Shown: piece after piece, positions 33,595 through 44,469 of the stretch
Numbering within the stretch: the first letter of the stretch is position 1
Layout of the letters: each line of letters begins with the position of its first letter
From: Saccopteryx bilineata
Lineage: Eukaryota > Chordata > Mammalia > Chiroptera > Emballonuridae
Direction: 5' to 3'
DNA length: 64,000 nucleotides
Assembly: GCF_036850765.1 (NCBI RefSeq)
Contig: NC_089493.1
Location: 193,892,706 to 193,956,705 of the forward strand
Translations under genes and position numbers: made by a program
The notes under the pieces: generated by a model
Told to the model about the DNA's origin: nothing
Seen by the model: the letters and a program-made list of their open reading frames with translations, nothing else
The model's database searches: none

Positions 33595-33850
33595 CAGCCC
33601 CTGCACTGTAATCTCTGATGAGAACATTTAATCAATTAGCATTGCTGTTGTCAAAACTTGATTCCCACCAAGCCGGGGAAGCTGCCCCGGGGCACACGCG
33701 GCTGGTTGTGGTCCCCCTTCCTCCCCCGCTGGGTTTCGCCCAGCAAGAAACATCACGTTTTCTCTCCCAGGCGTCATTCCTACAGCCCAGATGCAAAACC
33801 AGAGGCCTCTTATCTGGCATTACTTATCTCTATGCTAAATAAAATGTCAA
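33595..33850. promoter_or_regulatory. candidate conserved noncoding element (sequence character only)
   Basis: This unique block opens with TTTAATCAATTAGCATTGCT, which holds two overlapping homeodomain-type cores including CAATTA. It closes with TTACTTATCTCTATGCTAAA. It lies in repeat-free sequence. Regulatory function is inferred only. Confidence 0.32.
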
Positions 33851-34195
33851 TCCCCAAGGGGAAACTTAAAAGAATCTTGCCGTCTCCTCTGCTCCCCCAG
33901 AGGATGGGCAGGCTGGCTCCCTGTCTCCTTGTCTCCGGGCGGCGGCAGGCGGGCAGGCGGGCAGGTGGGCGGGCACAGGGTCCTGCTCCCCAGCTCTAAC
34001 AGTGGGGCCAGCCTTTCAGGCCCTTAGAATGAGCCTCTGCTGCCGCTGTCTTTTCCCCTTTGACAGAGGCTCTCCCCGGGATTCCAGGGTGACCGAGAGG
34101 GAAGGAGAGGGGACTCGGTCGTTCTGCAGCCCTGAACTTGTGCTGGACACTTTACCCACCACGGTGGGGCCCCAAGTCCTCATGGGGTCCAGGCA

Positions 34196-34337
34196 GGGAG
34201 TGTCCACACACCCATTCCACTGATGAAGACACTGAGGTTGCATGAATGCTGTCTCATCTCACGGCAGGGAGTGTCCGCACACCCATTCCACTGATGAAGA
34301 CACTGTGGCCACACGAATGGTGTCTCGTCTCACGATG
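34196..34337. repeat. 71-bp tandem duplication (two copies)
   Basis: 'gggagtgtccacacacccattccactgatgaag' at 34196 recurs at 34267 with only scattered substitutions, giving a 71-bp period. The unit includes 'actgatgaagacactgag', a MIR-like core. A MIR fragment was therefore probably duplicated in place. Confidence 0.85.
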
Positions 34338-35270
34338 GCTGACATCTGTGAACTATTTTGCACTAAGAGCTATATTATACAGTGTCTCCTATAGGCCTCG
34401 GAACAGGCCCATGAAGTAAATACTGTTATTGTCCGCACTCTATGGGGGGTGAGGGGGGGGGAGTTGGGGTACAGAGTAGGTGATGCCGTCCTCCCCCAAT
34501 TCTTGGCAACTGTGGCCTCTAAAAATGTCTAAGCAGAGCCAAGTGACACACGTCATATGTCGATGCTTCTTGTTTTGTGACTTTTTTAAAAATTCAGGGA
34601 AAGCAATGGATAAATGTATAACTTCTCCAGCACAGATGCGTCGGGACGGAGGAGCTACTTCAGCATGGTACACGTTGCCATCCCCCGAGGTCGAGGCCGA
34701 CGCTTCCCTTGTCAGGGTCAGCCAGTGGCCATACCCCTGCGTGGCATGCTCTTGTGTGACAGGAAGAAAGCCAGCCGGGGAAAGTGAGGTCATCATTGTC
34801 ATAGCTAATTATCAACCAGAAAGATGAGACAGAGGATGCATATCGATACCCAAAATATATGAATTATGATAAAAAATAATAATGAAATCAGAAACAGTAA
34901 TAAAATAAAAATAATAAACAATAATGAGAGAAAATAAAATAATAATTAAAAACAGCCTAAAACCCAGCAATAACCACAGCAGTGAGCTCTGTGCCAGACA
35001 CTCTTCTAAGCCCTTTCCACGCACCCGCTTCACTGAATCCTTAAGACAGCAGCTCTGGGAGGTAGGACGTGTCACAGAGCCCCCCCAAGAAACCAGGGTC
35101 TTGTTTGTCCGGCAGGACAAACCCATGACTCAGGCCGGGAGGACGTCAGTGGGTTTCATATGCTTGTGAGCAAAACGACCAGTCACTGCCCACTGAGACG
35201 GAGACCTTGTCCGCCAAACACTGAGTCCCTGGCTGGCTGCTGTGGCTGGGCCCTGGGCCGGCATGGGAGT
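34338..35270. other. intergenic stretch with MIR-like and A/T-rich parts
   Basis: No gene was seen. A G-rich run lies at 34444-34461. The segment 34850-34965 is A-rich (aataataatgaaatcag, aataaaataataattaaa). Positions 34980-35110 weakly match a minus-strand MIR (gtgccagacactcttctaagcc). Confidence 0.42.
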
Positions 35271-35279
35271 GGCCGGAGC

Positions 35280-35342
35280 TGAAGGGGCTGTCCTCCTCCT
35301 CCTCCTCCTCCTCCTCCTCCTCTTCCTCCCTCCTCCTCATCA
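35280..35342. repeat. (TCC)n microsatellite
   Basis: About ten perfect CTC/TCC trinucleotides are followed by imperfect units. Poly-Leu or poly-Glu frames across it are artefacts. Confidence 0.95.
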
Positions 35343-35794
35343 TGGGGTGGGGGGGCTGCAGCCCCCTGCACCGGCCAGGCAGAGGCTGGGAGGCTGCCGC
35401 AAGGGTCGGGGTGCGTGGGGAAAGGGAGCAGAGGACAGGACTGGTCAGGAAACCCCGGGGCACACAGGTTCTGACCTCGGACAGGTCCTTTTCACAAGAG
35501 GCTCAGCTGTGTCAGGGTTTCTGTAACATAAGTGCCTGTCCCCTCACAGTCCCGTGTCCTGCTGACTCACCCTTCTCACCCCCGATGCCACCCCTGCCCT
35601 CCGTTTATATAAACTCCTGGCTAGCCTCCCTTTCTGTATTCCCTGCTCTGTGTTAGATCCCGGCCAGACGGTGGTCCGGGCATGACAGCGAGGCAGCCCC
35701 GTCCCCTCTCTAGAAACTCTCTTGGAGGGGAGAGGCCATGGCCCTAGGGCTCCTGCCTCTATGAGGCTGGGAATCCTAACTCCCTGGGCACGGG

Positions 35795-35880
35795 CACTGC
35801 GTTCAGGTTCAATGTCACCTTGGTGGCTTTATTAACCAATGTCATCCCAATAAGTTTCAATTAAAAAAACTTTTAAAGAA
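35795..35880 (+). repeat. L1 3'-terminus-like fragment
   Basis: 'gctttattaaccaatgtcatcccaataag', followed by A-rich sequence, resembles the L1 3' end seen at 27966. It is short and diverged. Confidence 0.45.
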
Positions 35881-36288
35881 TTGCAAATGCATCGCAGAGG
35901 CTCCTTGCCATTTGATGAATCCAACCTGATCCCAATAAAATTGCTACACTTGGCTCAAAAATGAATAAATGAAATAAACAGGGTGGGGTGCCTCTGAACA
36001 TCTTTCCCCAAGAGCAAGATTAGAGTGTTTGAAAATATAAAGTTTTCACATAACCTGGCCCCTGAGTACCAGCCACGTGCTTCTGTGGCGTCCAAAGCAA
36101 TAGGAAAATGCCCTTCTGCTGGGCAGGGCTGTGTCGTTAGGCAGGTGTGTGTCTGTCTACTCTACACAGTGCCTCGTGCGTGAGGTCAGAAATTGTCCAG
36201 AGTCGTTTTGACACCAGGTGATTCTGGCTTTCTCTACGTGCAGGAGGTAACACACACTCCTCATGCACGTAGCTTGTGCGCACCTGCA

Positions 36289-36312
36289 CACACACACACA
36301 CACACACACACC
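36289..36312. repeat. (CA)n microsatellite
   Basis: Twelve uninterrupted CA units follow 'cacctg'. Confidence 0.93.
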
Positions 36313-37199
36313 CAAATTTGCCTTTGCAACTGGCATTTTCAGATGGGGTAGGATGAGGCCCTTCATGACTTCACAACATGCACAACAAATAAAAAAAGCA
36401 ATGTAACAATGATCTATAAAAAACCCAGGAACATCCTCAAACCAATCCCTGGCTAATGGATTAAAGAGTAACACCCCCGCGACCACATGTCAGCCTCTGC
36501 TGTACAACGCGGAGCTGGGCACACAGCGAAGGAAGATCCCTTCTCCCACTAGAGGATGAGCCGGTGATCTCTTCACAGTGCTCCTCAGACCCTAACAAGG
36601 TCGCCTGAGTCACTTCCCTCGGGGCCCAGGACGCTGCTGGTCCTGTGCCGATGAGGAAACTGAGTCACGGAGTTGAAGGAAGATGGTTGGAGGGAGGCTC
36701 ACGGCCATCCGAGAGCCCTATGCGCCGCCGTCCTGACCTCTTCCCAGAGGTGCAGGCCTTTGGCCAAGCTGAGGTCAGGAAGGAGGAGGGACACGCCTTG
36801 GAAATTTTTAGAACCATCAACAAGGATTTTTTTTTTTTTTTTTTTTAAGACAAGGACGAGACAAGACGAGTTTTCATGGGAACCCGACTCCGGTGACTTC
36901 TCAGAGCCGGGGCTTCCCCGAGAAACGGCATCAAAAAGAAAAGAATCCGGTCCCGACCTTTATTTCTCCCAAAGCATGAAACTCCTGATTTCAAACCAGC
37001 TCTCCTCTGGGCCTCTGAAAGAAACCCCCGTAAAGGAGGTGGCGCTGTGGCGCTGTGGCCCAGGCCGCCGGTGCAAACAGAAAGAAAGGAAGAGGAGAAG
37101 AAAATCATTTCGGGATTGGAAACAGAAAGGGTCCCCTTCCCCTTTATCGATGATTTTAAAAGGGTGGCCGTAAGACACTGACTAATGACACGTGACCTC
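36313..37199. other. intergenic stretch
   Basis: No gene is called. A T run lies at 36829-36846. A 166-codon open frame at 36673-37173 has no domain, crosses the T run and has no splice support, so I treat it as chance. Confidence 0.4.
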
Positions 37200-37565
37200 T
37201 GGATTCTCCCCCGAGGCAGCAGGCCCGGGCTGGGCCCAGCGGGGACCCCCTCGGCCAGTTAGGGGTCACTTTCTCTATTCAATGCTTTATTAGCTCCGTC
37301 CAGGCTCAGGGCGGAGTCCCGCTGCTCGCCGAGGTTTACAGCTTTGATTGAGGAAAGCTATTCAGGGCCGGGGAGAGGGTCTGTTTGTTTTCAGAAGTAA
37401 CCCTCTGGGAGCCGGCCCCCTCCCCCGTGCGCTTCCAGAGCCGCTGGAGAGATAAAAGCCATACCTCCTTTTGACCTTCATTGGACAGTAGGAGCCCCAA
37501 CTCAGCGTGGAATAATAAAGGCATATCATGCCGCATAAATTACCCGGTGATTGACACGCTTTCTT
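37200..37565. promoter_or_regulatory. candidate conserved noncoding element (sequence character only)
   Basis: This unique sequence carries TTCAATGCTTTATTAGCTCC, CAGCTTTGATTGAGG, GAATAATAAAGGC and CGCATAAATTACCCGGTGAT. These include homeodomain, SOX/TCF-like (CTTTGATT) and HOX-like cores. No repeat resemblance was seen. Function is inferred. Confidence 0.32.
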
Positions 37566-37589
37566 CCAGTCCGGGCTGAAAGGGGGCTG

Positions 37590-37622
37590 GTGGGGGGGGG
37601 GGGGGCAGGCGGGGGAGGGGGA
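37590..37622. repeat. G-rich homopolymer tract
   Basis: A run of about 15 G is followed by GGCGGGGGAGGGGG. It is a G-quadruplex candidate. Confidence 0.9.
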
Positions 37623-38004
37623 GGAGACCAGCTCCCTAGGCAAGCACCTACTATGCGCTGGGGCGCTGGTGGGGACATGGGCCTTCCGGTGGGTGCAGCG
37701 TTGTGATCTCATAAATGGCCCCACGGGGTCCATGTTATTTATCCTGAACAGGAAAAGTTAAGTGGTTTTTCTCAATGACCCACAGGAAGGCACAATTTTT
37801 TTTTTTCTGTAAGAATATTCAGGCAAAGCTTTGAAAGGCAGCTTTCAAAAACAAAAACTGCCAAGCAAGTCACCAAGTGGTTATCTGTTGCCATCCCTGC
37901 TGCTGAATGATCCCTGGGGGGGAGGGAGGAGAGAGAGAGAGAGAGGCAGGTGTGGGACAAGAAGAACACAAGGGCCACCCATCCCATATCCGTTTATCTG
38001 ACCG

Positions 38005-38430
38005 GTGTTTATCGAAAGCACGTGATGGGCCCCGCAGTGTCAGGGCACACCGGGAGGGCTTGGCCATCAGGATGTTTGCATGCTGGTAGGGAGACCAACT
38101 GTAGACACACAAGTTAGTAACATGAGTTTTTGGATTGTCTTGAAAGCTCTGAGAAGAAGAAAGCAGGCTAGCCAGAGAGAAAGTGTTCAGGTCGGGGAAG
38201 GGGCACAGCCTTGGAGAGTGTCAGGGAAGTGTCACCTCCCTGAAGGTGACATTTCCCCCAAGGCTGAGAAGGAGGGAGCACGGAGAAGCTGGTGGGGACA
38301 CGGGGTGGGCAGGAGCTCAACGCATACTTCTAGCCTGGATTTTATTCTTGGAGCAATGAGAAGCTCCCGGAAGGATTTCTGTAAGGGAGTGCAGTGGAGC
38401 AAGGAGGACCGGGACTGGGAGGCCTGGAGC
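38005..38430 (-). repeat. L2 fragment
   Basis: 'gtagggagaccaactgtagac', 'gaaagctctgagaagaag', 'ctccctgaaggtgacattt', 'tattcttggagcaatgagaagc' and 'gggagtgcagtggagcaagg' follow the reverse-complement L2 order. Confidence 0.72.
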
Positions 38431-39615
38431 TGTCCGTAGCTCCCAAGTTATCTGCCTTCTGCCCTGTCGCTGGGGCTTGGTCCAAGCCTCCATGTCCAGA
38501 TGTTCTCTCCTTAAGTGGTACAGCTGGGACCAGCTCAGGGAAGCACCGTTCCTTGTTAAGTTTGTGCATCCCACACAGCCTCCCCACCTGGGCATCAAAA
38601 CCCCAAAGGCCTTGAGAGTCCCGGGGAGAGCGTATGTATACCCTCAGCGGGTACGAGGAAACTGTGACAGCTGAAAAGCAACACTCTGTCCTCAGGGGTG
38701 GCTGCCACTTAACTCAGACCGTGGAACCAGGGGAGGAGGACAGGCCCAGAAGTCCAGACCTTCCAATTCTGCCAGAGGAGCTAGAAATCCAGCTGTGTGT
38801 GAAAACCTTGGGTTTTTAAACGCCGACATCAAATCCAAATTAAAATAACATTTCCTGAGCTCTCGCCATGAACCCAGAGCCTAAAGAGGCGCACAGGACT
38901 GACCTGAGCCTCCAGCAGACTCCAGGCCAGAGTCACAACGGCCTCTTAGAGAAGAAAAGCAGAGAAGTGGAGGTACAGGAAGCCGGGGACACAGCCGGGC
39001 CCCTTCCGGAGTTCTGAACCTTTTCTGTGCCCCTGGACCCCCGCTGGCAGCTGCTGTAGCATGCGGACCTCTTCTCAGAATAATGTTTTCCAATGCATGA
39101 AATTGAATGACAAAAGCAGCCAATTAAATTTAGATACAGTTATCGAAATGTTGCACTGTGCTCCTACAGCTGCTTCCTTGTTAAGGGAGTCATCCAAGTA
39201 GTGATGAGCAGAAACAAAGTTTCAAGCTAGCTGTAACCGCTGCAACTGGACCTGAACACACATGCCTACTGGTTACAAAATCAGTCACTGGCTGGGGTTT
39301 GCTCTGAGTTGTTGGCTACATTTATAAGGGAAGGAAACGATACATTTCACTTGGAGGCCAGCAAAAATAAAGATGCAATGTTTTCCCATCCAGGTTCACA
39401 GACATTCTTCTCCTCCTTGCCCCCAAGTGGTCCATGAAATCCCGTTGAAGAACTTTTATGTTAGATGGGATTTCTTTAACAGGCAGGCGGACTGCAGAGA
39501 GGAAGCCCCCATGCCCCCACCTCAGTCAAAGGCAGCCCCCTCTCTCCAACTTTGCGGAGCTCCTGGATCTTCCCCCTCCCTCTCCAGGCAGAGAACCATG
39601 TTCTAAATGAAACAC
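38431..39615. other. intergenic stretch
   Basis: No exon was recognised. Positions 39010-39150 (ctcagaataatgttttccaatgcatg ... caattaaatttagatacagttatcg) resemble an ancient interspersed repeat that I cannot name. The rest looks unique. Confidence 0.42.
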
Positions 39616-39634
39616 CGATCTGTTGCTGTCTTGT

Positions 39635-39800
39635 TTCTACTTACGAGCCTCCTGAGGCTCCTCACCGCCTAGTGGAGGAAGCCCTCATTCTCAGCCTGGC
39701 CTCCAAGGCCCCAAGGGGTCTGGCCCTCCCTGCTGAGCAGCTGCCCTTCCCAGGCACCTCCTCCCTTGCTGCCTCCAGTCTGGCAGCGCTTCTTCCTAGC
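39635..39800 (+). repeat. L2-like fragment (weak)
   Basis: 'ctgaggctcctcaccgcctagtgg', 'cagcctggcctccaaggcccc' and 'ggtctggccctccctgctgag' resemble the L2 segment 'tggctccccattgccctc ... cctggcattcaaggccc'. It is strongly diverged. Confidence 0.45.
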
Positions 39801-40059
39801 CTTCCCACCGAGGACATGGGTTGGTCAGGAGTGCCAGCCTGGTGCCAGACAGGGGCAGGTTCTGGTCTTGAGTCTGTCTGCAACTTATTAGCAAGGAGTC
39901 TGTGAACTGGCCACTTACTCTTTCAGCCTCAATTTATCTGACACCCACTTGCCATGGTAAGGAGGATTTGATGAAGCAACATTTCAAAAATTCTGGGCAG
40001 ATTTTTAAACCCCCAAGACACAGAAGCTGCCCTCTCTGGGGTCATCACTCCACTAGGGT

Positions 40060-40460
40060 TTCTTCTCGGCTCTGCACAAACGCACTGCGGCTCTTACTCA
40101 TTCTTCAGGACCGGACAGAAACCTCCCTCCACTCACCTTGTTCAGCTCTCCTCTCACCGTCACCGTATCCGACCACCCTGACACCCCTGAGCACGCATGG
40201 AAACTAACACTACCCACCCCCCACTGGTGGCTTACGCCACCCTCTTTTTCTTCTTTGCGTCGAGTGCCATCTGGTATAATAGCTATTTACTCGTTTCCCT
40301 GTATGCTGTTCCACCCACACCGAAAAGAACGGATGCTTAGTGCAGGCAAGGATCTCCCTGTGTTCCCTGATGCATTCCCTGTGCCTGGAACTGCATCAGA
40401 CCCACAGCAGACTGTGTGAACGTTTGTTGTATGAATGAATGAGTGGATGAATGAATGAAG
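40060..40460 (+). repeat. L2 3'-end fragment
   Basis: The L2 3' end is recognisable from 'cattcttcaggaccggacag' to 'ttgttgtatgaatgaatgag', including a 'tgtgcctggaactgcatc' block equivalent to the 'gtgcctggcacatag' terminus. Confidence 0.76.
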
Positions 40461-40734
40461 AGCCTTTGCAGATATTTTCCTGAGGGGTATGAAAACGTTT
40501 CTCATCTTCTTTCTTCTCTGAAGCTTACTTTGCCCATCTGCACTACCAGGAAGACTGATGCTACCACTATTCGTACGATTACTATTAATATTAGTCCTAT
40601 TACTATGAATAACCGTAATAACACCACGGCTGCTTACCTCCTGGGTCCGGTGGTGTAATGTCCAAAGCCAGGACAGCATTTTGTAAGCTATAAATCATTA
40701 TATAGACATTATTACTATTGCTTTTGAAGAACAC

Positions 40735-40865
40735 AGGCAAGTTACTTCCTCCTCTCTGAGCCTCCTCTTCCTCATCTGTCAAATGGGACTAGTTACCTCC
40801 TCACTTCCTGCCCAGCTTGAGTTATTGTAAGGACTGATTAAGAAATGGATGTTTATTGCTTCTTA
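40735..40865 (+). repeat. MIR fragment
   Basis: 'acaggcaagttacttcctcc', 'ctcttcctcatctgtcaaatggg' and 'gagttattgtaaggactgatt' are the plus-strand MIR core. Confidence 0.78.
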
Positions 40866-41578
40866 AACTATAGAGTCCTGTGCAGAGGTAAAGAATAATT
40901 ATTTGCTAGCTGCATGGGAGCAGCAGAAATGCCCCAGGCTTAGAATCTCAAACACCTGTTACATTTCTTTAATCAGAACAGAGATGAATATTCATTCAGA
41001 TGTTTTGACTCTTTACTGTTGCTATTTCTGCAAACTGCCAATTATATTCTTTTCCCATTTTACAACAGATTATTCTTTAATTTATTTCAGTCTCCCATAA
41101 GGCAAATAAAAATGTCCTTTTGGCATTTATATTTCCAATTGTCTTTGCAGTTTGGTGGTTGGTGTTTTGACATTTTTTTTCCTTTTACATAAATTTTGAT
41201 TTAGCTATAACTAGGTTCTCAATCTTTTCCATTATGGCCTCTGGTTTGATATAGTTATTAAAAGGTACCTCTCAGGAAGCTCTCAACAGTACCAGCTCAT
41301 ACACTCTACCAACATGACCTGGATTTAATAATAGTCTCGGGTTAGGGGTAGAGAGGACTGTCCCTCCAGGTGTGTCAGAACAACAACATGGTGCTCTCAG
41401 GTAGAGATGTGGCTGTGTCCCCTCCCCCTGCCCAGAGGGTGGGGCTTGACAACCAAAACTCTCAGAGGCCACTCAAGCTACAGGGCGGTCCATGGGACTC
41501 AGCACAGGCTTGCATCCCAGCTGGGGAGCCAGAGAGCCAGACAGAGAGGGGCCGGGGGTGGGGGCAGCCCAGGCTTGG
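40866..41578. other. intergenic stretch
   Basis: No gene was recognised. The AT-rich piece at 41050-41270 may be old LINE-like material but I cannot assign it. GC-rich sequence follows. Confidence 0.38.
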
Positions 41579-41579
41579 G

Positions 41580-41700
41580 GCTGAGGTTTGGGGGCACTGA
41601 GTGACCTCGGACCACTCACCTTCACCTCTCAGGGCCTCAGTGTCCTCATCAGCCATGTCTCTCCTGCAGGCTGTTGTGATGATTAGAGAAGAAACAGGGG
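41580..41700 (+). repeat. MIR fragment
   Basis: 'actgagtgacctcggaccactc', 'ctctcagggcctcagtgtcctc' and 'ggctgttgtgatgattagag' match the plus-strand MIR core. Confidence 0.72.
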
Positions 41701-41918
41701 GTGAAGCACATAGCCCTTGAGTGTGTCCTCCATCAAATGTTAGCCACCCCCCTCCCAGCCCAACTAGCTAATGACATGGAGCATCACTTGGGAGAAGGGG
41801 AGTTGACTACAGAGAGCTGGTGGATTATTGCAGCTGATGGATACACCACAGTTTCTAGGTCCATTAGTTGGGCACACGAAGGCCTTATCCAACATTTCAT
41901 TTTAATCATTTCAGAGGG

Positions 41919-42266
41919 GGCCCTGGTCGGTTGGCTCAGTCGTAGAGCATCGGCCCAGGATGTGGAAGTCCCGGGTTTGATTCCCGGTCAGGACACACTG
42001 GAGAAGTGATCATCTGCTTCTCCGCCTCTCCCTCTCTATCTCTCTTCTCCTCCCACAGCCATGGCTTGAAAGGTTTGAGCAAAGTTGGCCCTAGGCACTG
42101 AGGATGGCTCCATGGCCCTGCCTCCGGTGCTAAAATAGCTCGGTTGCCAAGCAATGGGGCAGGGGCAGAACATCACCTGGTAGGGAGCTTGCCACATGGA
42201 TCCCGGTTGGTCAGGGTGCGTGTGGGAGTCTGTCTCTGCCTTTCCACTTAATAATTTTAAAATAAC
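41919..42266 (+). mobile_element. bat tRNA-derived SINE, long-tail family, older body
   Basis: The head GGCCCTGGTCGGTTGGCTCA, the B-box-like 'cccgggtttgattcccgg', the CT linker, the 'gctcggttgccaagcaatgg' body and 'gggagtctgtctctgcc' are present. The insertion is bounded by 15-bp duplications differing at one base (AATCATTTCAGAGGG at 41904-41918, AATAATTTCAGAGGG at 42267-42281). Confidence 0.94.
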
Positions 42267-42289
42267 AATAATTTCAGAGGGCACATTTA

Positions 42290-42600
42290 GACGTCTAGCT
42301 GTAGGGAGGGGACTGTGATTGACAGCAGGAAGAGGAGGGGCTGGGGTTTGAAGAGGGATGATGAGTTTTCAGGAGGAGCGGTCAGCAAGGCCAAGGCCCT
42401 AGAGAGAAAGGAGCAGGTGCACCCTGAGAGCTGAGAGAAGGCCAAGTTTCCTCAGGTACAGACGCAAGGGCAGGAGCGCCAGGTATTCCAGGGAAGGGCG
42501 GGTGGACCAGGCGGCCATGGCAAGGGACTCAGGCGTCACCTTCAGAGCTCTGGGGAGCTGCTGCTGGGTTTGAGCAGGGGAGCAACTAGGTCGAATTTGC
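42290..42600 (-). repeat. L2 fragment
   Basis: 'aaggccaaggccctagagag', 'ggtattccagggaagggc' and 'gggtttgagcaggggagcaac' correspond to the reverse complement of the L2 3' half. Confidence 0.58.
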
Positions 42601-42869
42601 ATTTTCCATTAATTCTTACAGCCACTGCATAAAGAAGAAATTGGCTTTTGCCTTTAAATTCTTGTCCCGAGCTTGTCCACTTCTGTCCACCTGTACGGTC
42701 ACGGTCACCGCCCTTATCCCCGGCCACCATCACCTTTTGGAGAACCACGGCTCCAGCCTCTTTTCTACACGGTTTCCCCAAACCCACCGGTGCTACCCTC
42801 ACCGCTCCCAATGCACGTCCCATTCACACAGCAACCCAAGCCATCTTTTAAAAACATAAATCAGATTTT

Positions 42870-43270
42870 CTTTTCTCCTGCCTGAAGCATGTCAATCAGG
42901 CTCCCTCCCCACTTTAGACTAAAACCACCCCTCCTGCCCTTGACCCATGGGCCCTGTGCCGTCTGGGGCTGCGGCCGCTCCCCTGATGCTCTGCCTGATG
43001 CGGTCTGCCCCGAACACTCCCAGCTCCTCTGATACGCCACCCCCTGTTCCACCTCAGGGCCTTCCACGGCTCCCCAGATCCAGACTGACCCCCAACTTCT
43101 CTCTTTGCTAAAGAGTGCTCAGCTGATGGGGACTTCCCGAGGGACGCCCTCCGGACCATGGTCCCCCCTCCTCCCCTCAGGAGCACTTGTCCCAGTGAGC
43201 CGTCACGTGTCTACTTATTTAACACGGGCTCCTCCTGCAGCAGAGGACAGGCCCCCTGCGGGCAGGCATA
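42870..43270 (+). repeat. L2 fragment
   Basis: 'gccctgtgccgtctggggct', 'ccacctcagggccttccacgg' and 'gtctacttatttaacacggg' resemble the plus-strand L2 3' half with strong divergence. Confidence 0.52.
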
Positions 43271-43384
43271 CCAGAAGTGCGTCTCCCAGATGGAATCCCG
43301 GTCTCTCAGATGGAATCCTGCTCCTATTGTAGATAGCAGGTCCCTGCGTTGTCGCTCTGAAGTTCCCAGAGGAGCTCCAGTGAC

Positions 43385-43500
43385 CCTCGTCACACCCCTG
43401 CGGGGCAGATGCCGGGATTATACACGTTTTTTTGGGGAGGGAACTGAGGCACAGCCAGGCGCTTGCCCCCAGGTGGCCCAGCCGGAAAGTGGCTGAGCAG
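43385..43500 (-). repeat. MIR fragment
   Basis: 'gggagggaactgaggcacag', 'cttgcccccaggtggcccagc' and 'gaaagtggctgagcaggaac' match the minus-strand MIR core. Confidence 0.6.
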
Positions 43501-43899
43501 GAACTGGACCCCCAGGCTGGGCGGTCAGAGTCCGGGCCACGAGACCGTCCTGCTCCTCAAGCTGCTCTTGTTCACGGGGTTCGACATGAGGACCTCCGAG
43601 CAGGCCAGACCAGAGGTCAGGGAGTCTTCTCCCGGCCCTCACCTTCCCTTTTCCTTCTTCACCTCCAAGATGGCCGCCTTCCCCTGGCTCACCCTGGAGG
43701 AGCCCCTATCCCTGGCCCCACCCACCCAGCAGGTCACACCCAGGTCTCCCTTAGGCCATCCCTGAACCGACCCTCCTCCCTCCATCTGACCAGGCCACTG
43801 AGAGCCACTCCGGGGCCCCTGCAGCAGCCTCCCGGACAGGCTCCTGCTTCCATGGTGCCTGTCCAAGCATCCTCCTGGCAGAAGCCAGGGAGACCTTCC

Positions 43900-44110
43900 A
43901 GAAATAGAGTTATTATATCATGTCATGCTCTGCGGAGCATCTCTCCATGCCTTCCCCTTCCACTCAGGATAAAAGCTAAGACCCCTCTTTGTGACCTGCC
44001 TGCACCCCCCAGTGGGTGTCAGACACGACATCCTACCACACCCCCATTCCATGGAATCTAGAAGCAGGGCTGAGCTCCTTCCAGCCCCTGTGCATGCCTC
44101 CCTCTCTCCC
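43900..44110 (+). repeat. L2 fragment
   Basis: 'ccttccccttccactcaggataaaagctaag' and 'ctttgtgacctgcctgcacc' resemble the L2 'cattgccctcaggataaagtcc ... ctggcccctgcc' segment. The segment at 44385-44462 (cagaacggtgcctggcacgtag, then gaagaatgaataaa) is the L2 3' terminus, probably of the same copy. Confidence 0.62.
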
Positions 44111-44469
44111 AGACTTCTCTTCTTCCCAAGGTGGCACGAGGCTCCTCTTAGCCTCGGGATCTTGGAGTAAACGTGAAGGCCCCCCAGAGGGCTTTCCTGG
44201 GCCAGCAGGTCTCAAGAGAGAGAGCCCCAAAGCCCAGGTCCCGTCTCTGCTTTTCCTCTACTCCAACCACTGGCTGCAAATGGAAGCCTTTTCCATCCGG
44301 TAACGTGTGGGGTTTGTGTGTGAGCGTGCACGCGTGTCAGCCCCGTGAGAACCTAGGCCGCGTGGATATCCGTACCTGCCATCGACTCTCCAGATCCCAG
44401 AACGGTGCCTGGCACGTAGTAGGTACCCAGGAAATATCGTGTGAAGGAAGAATGAATAAACGCCTGGGG

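Noticed and set aside
36673..37173. 166-codon open frame on the plus strand
   Set aside because: It reads through an 18-T run and low-complexity Lys/Arg-rich sequence. No homologue was recognised and it overlaps a probable noncoding element.
43432..44061. 209-codon open frame on the plus strand
   Set aside because: It spans MIR and L2 fragments and has proline/serine-rich composition typical of GC-rich noncoding DNA.
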